Shown piece by piece: positions 21,987-24,998 of a DNA stretch of 24,998 nucleotides. Made by a program: the position numbers and the translations under genes. Numbering within the stretch: the first letter of the stretch is position 1; each line of letters starts with the position of its first letter. The notes beneath the pieces were generated by a model. That model ran no database searches. It had not been told where the DNA came from and saw nothing but the letters and a program-made list of their open reading frames with translations. The stretch covers positions 1-24,998 of the forward strand of contig JABANN010000501.1 in NCBI GenBank assembly GCA_013115125.1, written 5' to 3'. Origin of the DNA: Perkinsus olseni. Taxonomy: Eukaryota > Perkinsozoa > Perkinsida.

Positions 21987-23524
21987 TCAAGATGAGGCCC
22001 TACTCCTCCTCCTGCCGCTACTGCTGCTGCTGATTGATGACCGACGACGTCTCATATGAAGGGATCTACGACGTGTTGTTTGGTTGGTGTCTGCTCCTGA
22101 CGTACTACGACGTGCCAAGCATAAAGCTGAAGAATGATGACTGGATGTCGAGGGATGGTGTCTTCTTCTATGAAGGATATTATTACACCAACCATCATGT
22201 TCTGGATCACTCTGACAACATAAAGAGTTCATAACCTCATCTAGATCAGCGCACTCATCATCAAAAGTATCCACCTAACCAGACGAATGATAACACCAGC
22301 TCTCCTTCTTTAACGGCTTACCTCACAGTCAGAGAGTGAACCACCAGCAGATGATATGCTACTCCTGCGTGATGCTACGCTGCTTCGACGACGAAGACGA
22401 TGGCCACCTATGGTACGATGAAGAACGGATCACAACTGCTGTTATGACTATTAAAGTTGGGGGCCTTTTTGATGATTCTCTTCCATTGACGATCATTCTC
22501 GGTAAATGGGCTGTACTGCATGTCATGTAGGGGATGATTCTCTTCACCAAGATAAGGAGGGCACGCATCAAAATCGTTCGTCCATCGGCGTAGTAACTGA
22601 AATGATGCTGCTAGTCATGTACTATTCATATGAGATAATAAAGACACCTCTTTAGGTGAGGACATCTCCATAGCAACAGCGAGCGGGGTCTCATATCCCC
22701 CAATAGATTTACGGGGTGATGATGACGCTGATGATGATAGTGTCTTACCGATACTTCGACGCCGGCCGCCGCCGCCGCCGCTGCTACGGGAATGCTGATT
22801 GATACAAAAGTAATCAATCAAACGGGTATGATACTGTGCGATCATCACATTATTATTGGAGGGTAGTGATGAGCTGATATCCTCTCCCTTTCCGTACTCG
22901 GTTGTGTCTTCGATGCGTCTTTGAACGGCCCTCCCTGGCACGTGCATAAGTGAAGTGCTACTTGAAGATGTATATTACTGCGTGTTGGTGGTGGTGGTGG
23001 TGGTGGGAGTATGCTGGAAACTTCTCTTCCAACCTTAGCAACCTCATCTTCGAATCTGCTAAGCAATGTGCGCAGTAGTCTTCATCGACTCACTTGTATT
23101 GTTGTCGTGGTATCATTGTTGGGGACGCGTCAACGGATGGTCCCCTGTGTTGGCCAGAATCCTCTGTGGCTTGCTGCTGTTGCTTCACCCATCGACCTCC
23201 GCCAGTAAGACTCCATTTAACATGCTTGGCGAAGAATCGAGTAGCATGCTTTCGCCTCTGCTGCTCTTCTTCATAATTATTATTATCATACAATGTATCG
23301 ACCATCTTCACTGCTGGACACTGATGAAGCTGTCGCTGCGGTTGTTTAGGGATGGACGGGTTAAAAGATGAACGAGTGCTGCTTGTTGTCTCATCATCAT
23401 CATCCATCATCATTATCGAAGGGTTTATTCTATCACTTTCCTCTTCATTAGTATCGGCAACACTGTGATGATGAATGACGGGATGGGTGGTAACGGCAGC
23501 AGCAGCAGCATCAGCGACATCCAT
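21987..23524 (-). CDS. Ser/Arg-rich protein of unknown function
   Basis: On the minus strand six exons join in phase: 23524-23094, 23058-22979, 22934-22648, 22596-22491, 22407-22322 and 22274-21987, 425 residues. Features: an Asp/Ser-rich start, EEEQQRRKHATRFFAKHVKW, RFEDEVAKVGREVSSIL followed by a Pro run, RAVQRRIEDTTEYGKGED, QYHTRLIDYFCINQHSR, RRWTNDFDACPPYLGEENH, RLRRRSSVASRRSSISSAGG, VDTFDDECADLDEVMNSLCC, and an Arg/Ser tail. The RRSS repeats are classic contexts for basophilic kinases. No enzyme or binding domain is recognised. The first intron would be only 35 bases, the shortest here. The 22490-22408 splice rests on phase alone. Upstream exons may exist in 23525-23894. Confidence 0.55.
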
Positions 23525-23894
23525 ACTGAGAGTAGTAGTGATGAATAAAACTGATGATGATGAGAACGGTGATGAACATCATCCGAGCGGGGCCCCATCA
23601 TCATCATCATCATCATCCAACGGAATGAGAGAATTGGCTCAAACTCAATGAGGTGAGAGGTTGACAGTGAATTATGGTGATTATGGTAATGATGATGAAC
23701 AATTTTATTACTGCTACTATTAATACTACTAGAAATGGTAATGTTGCTGCTATTCAGTATTATCATCGTGCGTTGTTTCGGGAGTGAGTGTTGGGATAAT
23801 AATCTCGTAATAGAGCGTCCACTTTTTCTACGGGAAATCGCCTTGTTAATAGTATCTAACATCAAGATGACGGATAATATACTCAAACATAAAC
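23525..23894. other. Spacer between two minus-strand genes
   Basis: Repeat-rich (CAT and ATT runs). A minus-strand frame (23898-23425) crosses it but shows no conserved features. It may contain 5' exons or the promoter of the Ser/Arg-rich gene. Confidence 0.4.
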
Positions 23895-24151
23895 TCAAAC
23901 GTCCATTCTCACTTTTCTAATCTCGTCCCTGGATAATCGAAACGATGGTGATGATGATGCTACCGACTGTTGTTGTTGTTGCTGCTTGGTATCATAGTCG
24001 TTCATAGTTGTACCACCACTTGCATATATATCATGAAATTCATCTAATAATTCTAGGCTTAGTAATGTACACATGTCCAACAGTCGGGTAAATTTACGAC
24101 GTATGGGTAACTGAAGATGATAATGTACACCCCGCTACCCTTTGCTACAGC

Positions 24152-24192
<41 letters not shown>

Positions 24193-24904
24193 TCGTCAGG
24201 CGATTGCTGTTGTTGACATGATGCTATTATTACATCCGATACTGATGTGAAATAGTTGAGAAGGCGCCTAACATCCTGATCGAACTGGATAGCTCCGAGA
24301 ATTGAGAAAAAACGTATCTGATAATGATGGTGATGGTTATGATACTCGACTTTTGTAGAAGGACCGGAGCTCGGCACACATTCCCCGGGTTCGAACCCGA
24401 GTTTCCAATAGAACCAGTATACGCCCCACCAGTTCAATCAACATAGTCTTCGCGTTCAAAGATTTTGAACGAGCAGACGCGTGAAAAAGCCCACAACTGA
24501 CAATATTCACTCCGGCCGATCCGCAGTTGTTGGAGTTAGATGGCATCACGGACACCCTCGAAATGAGAGGCTACTCCTTATTACTCCCGGTTGTTGTTGT
24601 TGATGATGAGGAGGTGATGGGGATGATGATAAGAGGAACCTCTCCATACGAGTAGTGAGCTGATCTACTAACAGACCAAGCATGATATTGATACACGATA
24701 GAGGTAAAACTAATCTCAAGAATCGTAATACCTGAGGGAGTACTGTAACATGAGAGCTCATCTTAGTAATATTATTACAATATCCGTCTCGTTGATGAAG
24801 TGTTGAGCGAATGGGTCATTGATTTGATAATCGTTGTATTCATCCTCATCGATATCATAATTAATATCATCTAATCCAGCCAGTGCGGGGCTTAGATATT
24901 GTAC
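23895..24904 (-). CDS. COG4: Conserved oligomeric Golgi complex subunit 4 (COG4), C-terminal part
   Basis: Four minus-strand exons, 24904-24779, 24731-24585, 24317-24234 and 24110-23895, join in phase to the last 190 residues; the rest lies beyond the right edge. The succession matches the COG4 C-terminus: YNDYQINDPFAQHFI, LRFLRLVLPLSCINIMLGLL, FFSILGAIQFDQDVRRLLNYF with TSVSD, LPIRRKFTRLLDMCTLLSLE and FRLSRDEIRKVRMDV before the stop. COG4 is a lobe-A subunit of the COG tether, which captures vesicles for retrograde traffic within the Golgi and binds Golgi SNARE partners. The final linker carries a Gln run and the end is slightly shorter than in animals or fungi. All three internal donors are GTAATA. 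The acceptor at 24905 (TAAG) is followed upstream by a long GTT repeat on this strand. Confidence 0.84.
24153..24192 (+). repeat. (GAT)n microsatellite inside a COG4 intron
   Basis: About thirteen GAT/ATG units in the 123-base intron 24111-24233. Confidence 0.88.
24318..24584 (-). other. Long COG4 intron with a GC-rich insert
   Basis: At 267 bases this is the longest predicted intron. Unlike the others it contains repeat-free, CpG-bearing DNA. A palindrome CGGGTTCGAACCCG at about 24391-24404 includes the GGTTCGAACCC consensus of a tRNA internal B box. No matching A box, anticodon arm or acceptor stem was found. It may be an inserted short repeat of tRNA-derived type. Confidence 0.35.
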
Positions 24905-24927
24905 CTTACGAGTACAATACAGTCATG

Positions 24928-24997
<70 letters not shown>

Positions 24998-24998
24998 C
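24928..24998 (+). repeat. (ACA)n microsatellite running off the right edge
   Basis: At least 23 ACA units, reaching the last base of the window. On the minus strand this is a GTT run within the COG4 intron upstream of the exon ending at 24904. Confidence 0.95.

Noticed and set aside
24153-24192. Regular GAT repeat as a candidate CRISPR-like array.
   Set aside because: It is a pure trinucleotide microsatellite without spacers, in an intron of a eukaryotic gene.
24384-24460. Possible tRNA gene because of GGTTCGAACCC.
   Set aside because: No A box, anticodon arm or acceptor stem fits on either strand, and the motif is a plain palindrome.

Overview
The window looks like nuclear DNA of a single-celled eukaryote with very short introns and extreme trinucleotide-repeat content. 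I joined exons by GT-AG borders, reading phase and family conservation, and obtained ten multi-exon genes with about 49 introns, most of them 35-125 bases long. Twenty-three of the 49 donors read GTAATA. The best hint of lineage is an IspD enzyme of the plastid (MEP) isoprenoid pathway with a hydrophobic, Ser/Arg-rich leader. Together with a head-to-tail array of plus-strand genes, this suggests an alveolate with a relict plastid, such as a perkinsid. That placement is an inference; other plastid-bearing protists are not excluded.

Layout. 1-2354: GC-richer DNA without recognised host genes. It holds two diverged inverted copies of a structured element (about 263-382 and 1150-1301) around a small open frame with a weak tyrosine-recombinase-like end. 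2355-3619: TMBIM/Bax-inhibitor-1 membrane protein. 3968-5764: coiled-coil protein of unknown function. 6057-9677: large low-complexity protein with a Rubicon-homology zinc domain at its C-terminus and a possible RUN domain at its N-terminus. 9859-10407: unrecognised 163-residue protein. 10732-12081: GC-rich patch, then an unresolved probable gene. 12127-14181: RluA-type pseudouridine synthase. 14491-18343: TPR protein fused to SET-domain halves that appear in reversed order. 18764-20513: IspD. 20718-21740: basic, probably nuclear protein. On the minus strand follow an unrecognised Ser/Arg-rich protein (23524-21987) and the C-terminal exons of COG4 (24904-23895), which run off the right edge.

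The genes do not form one pathway. They cover endomembrane traffic (COG4, Rubicon-homology protein, TMBIM), RNA modification, chromatin or protein methylation, and plastid isoprenoid synthesis. Seven to eight consecutive plus-strand genes with gaps of a few hundred bases form a unidirectional cluster that converges on a minus-strand pair at about 21.8 kb. All exon models are manual and need transcript support.
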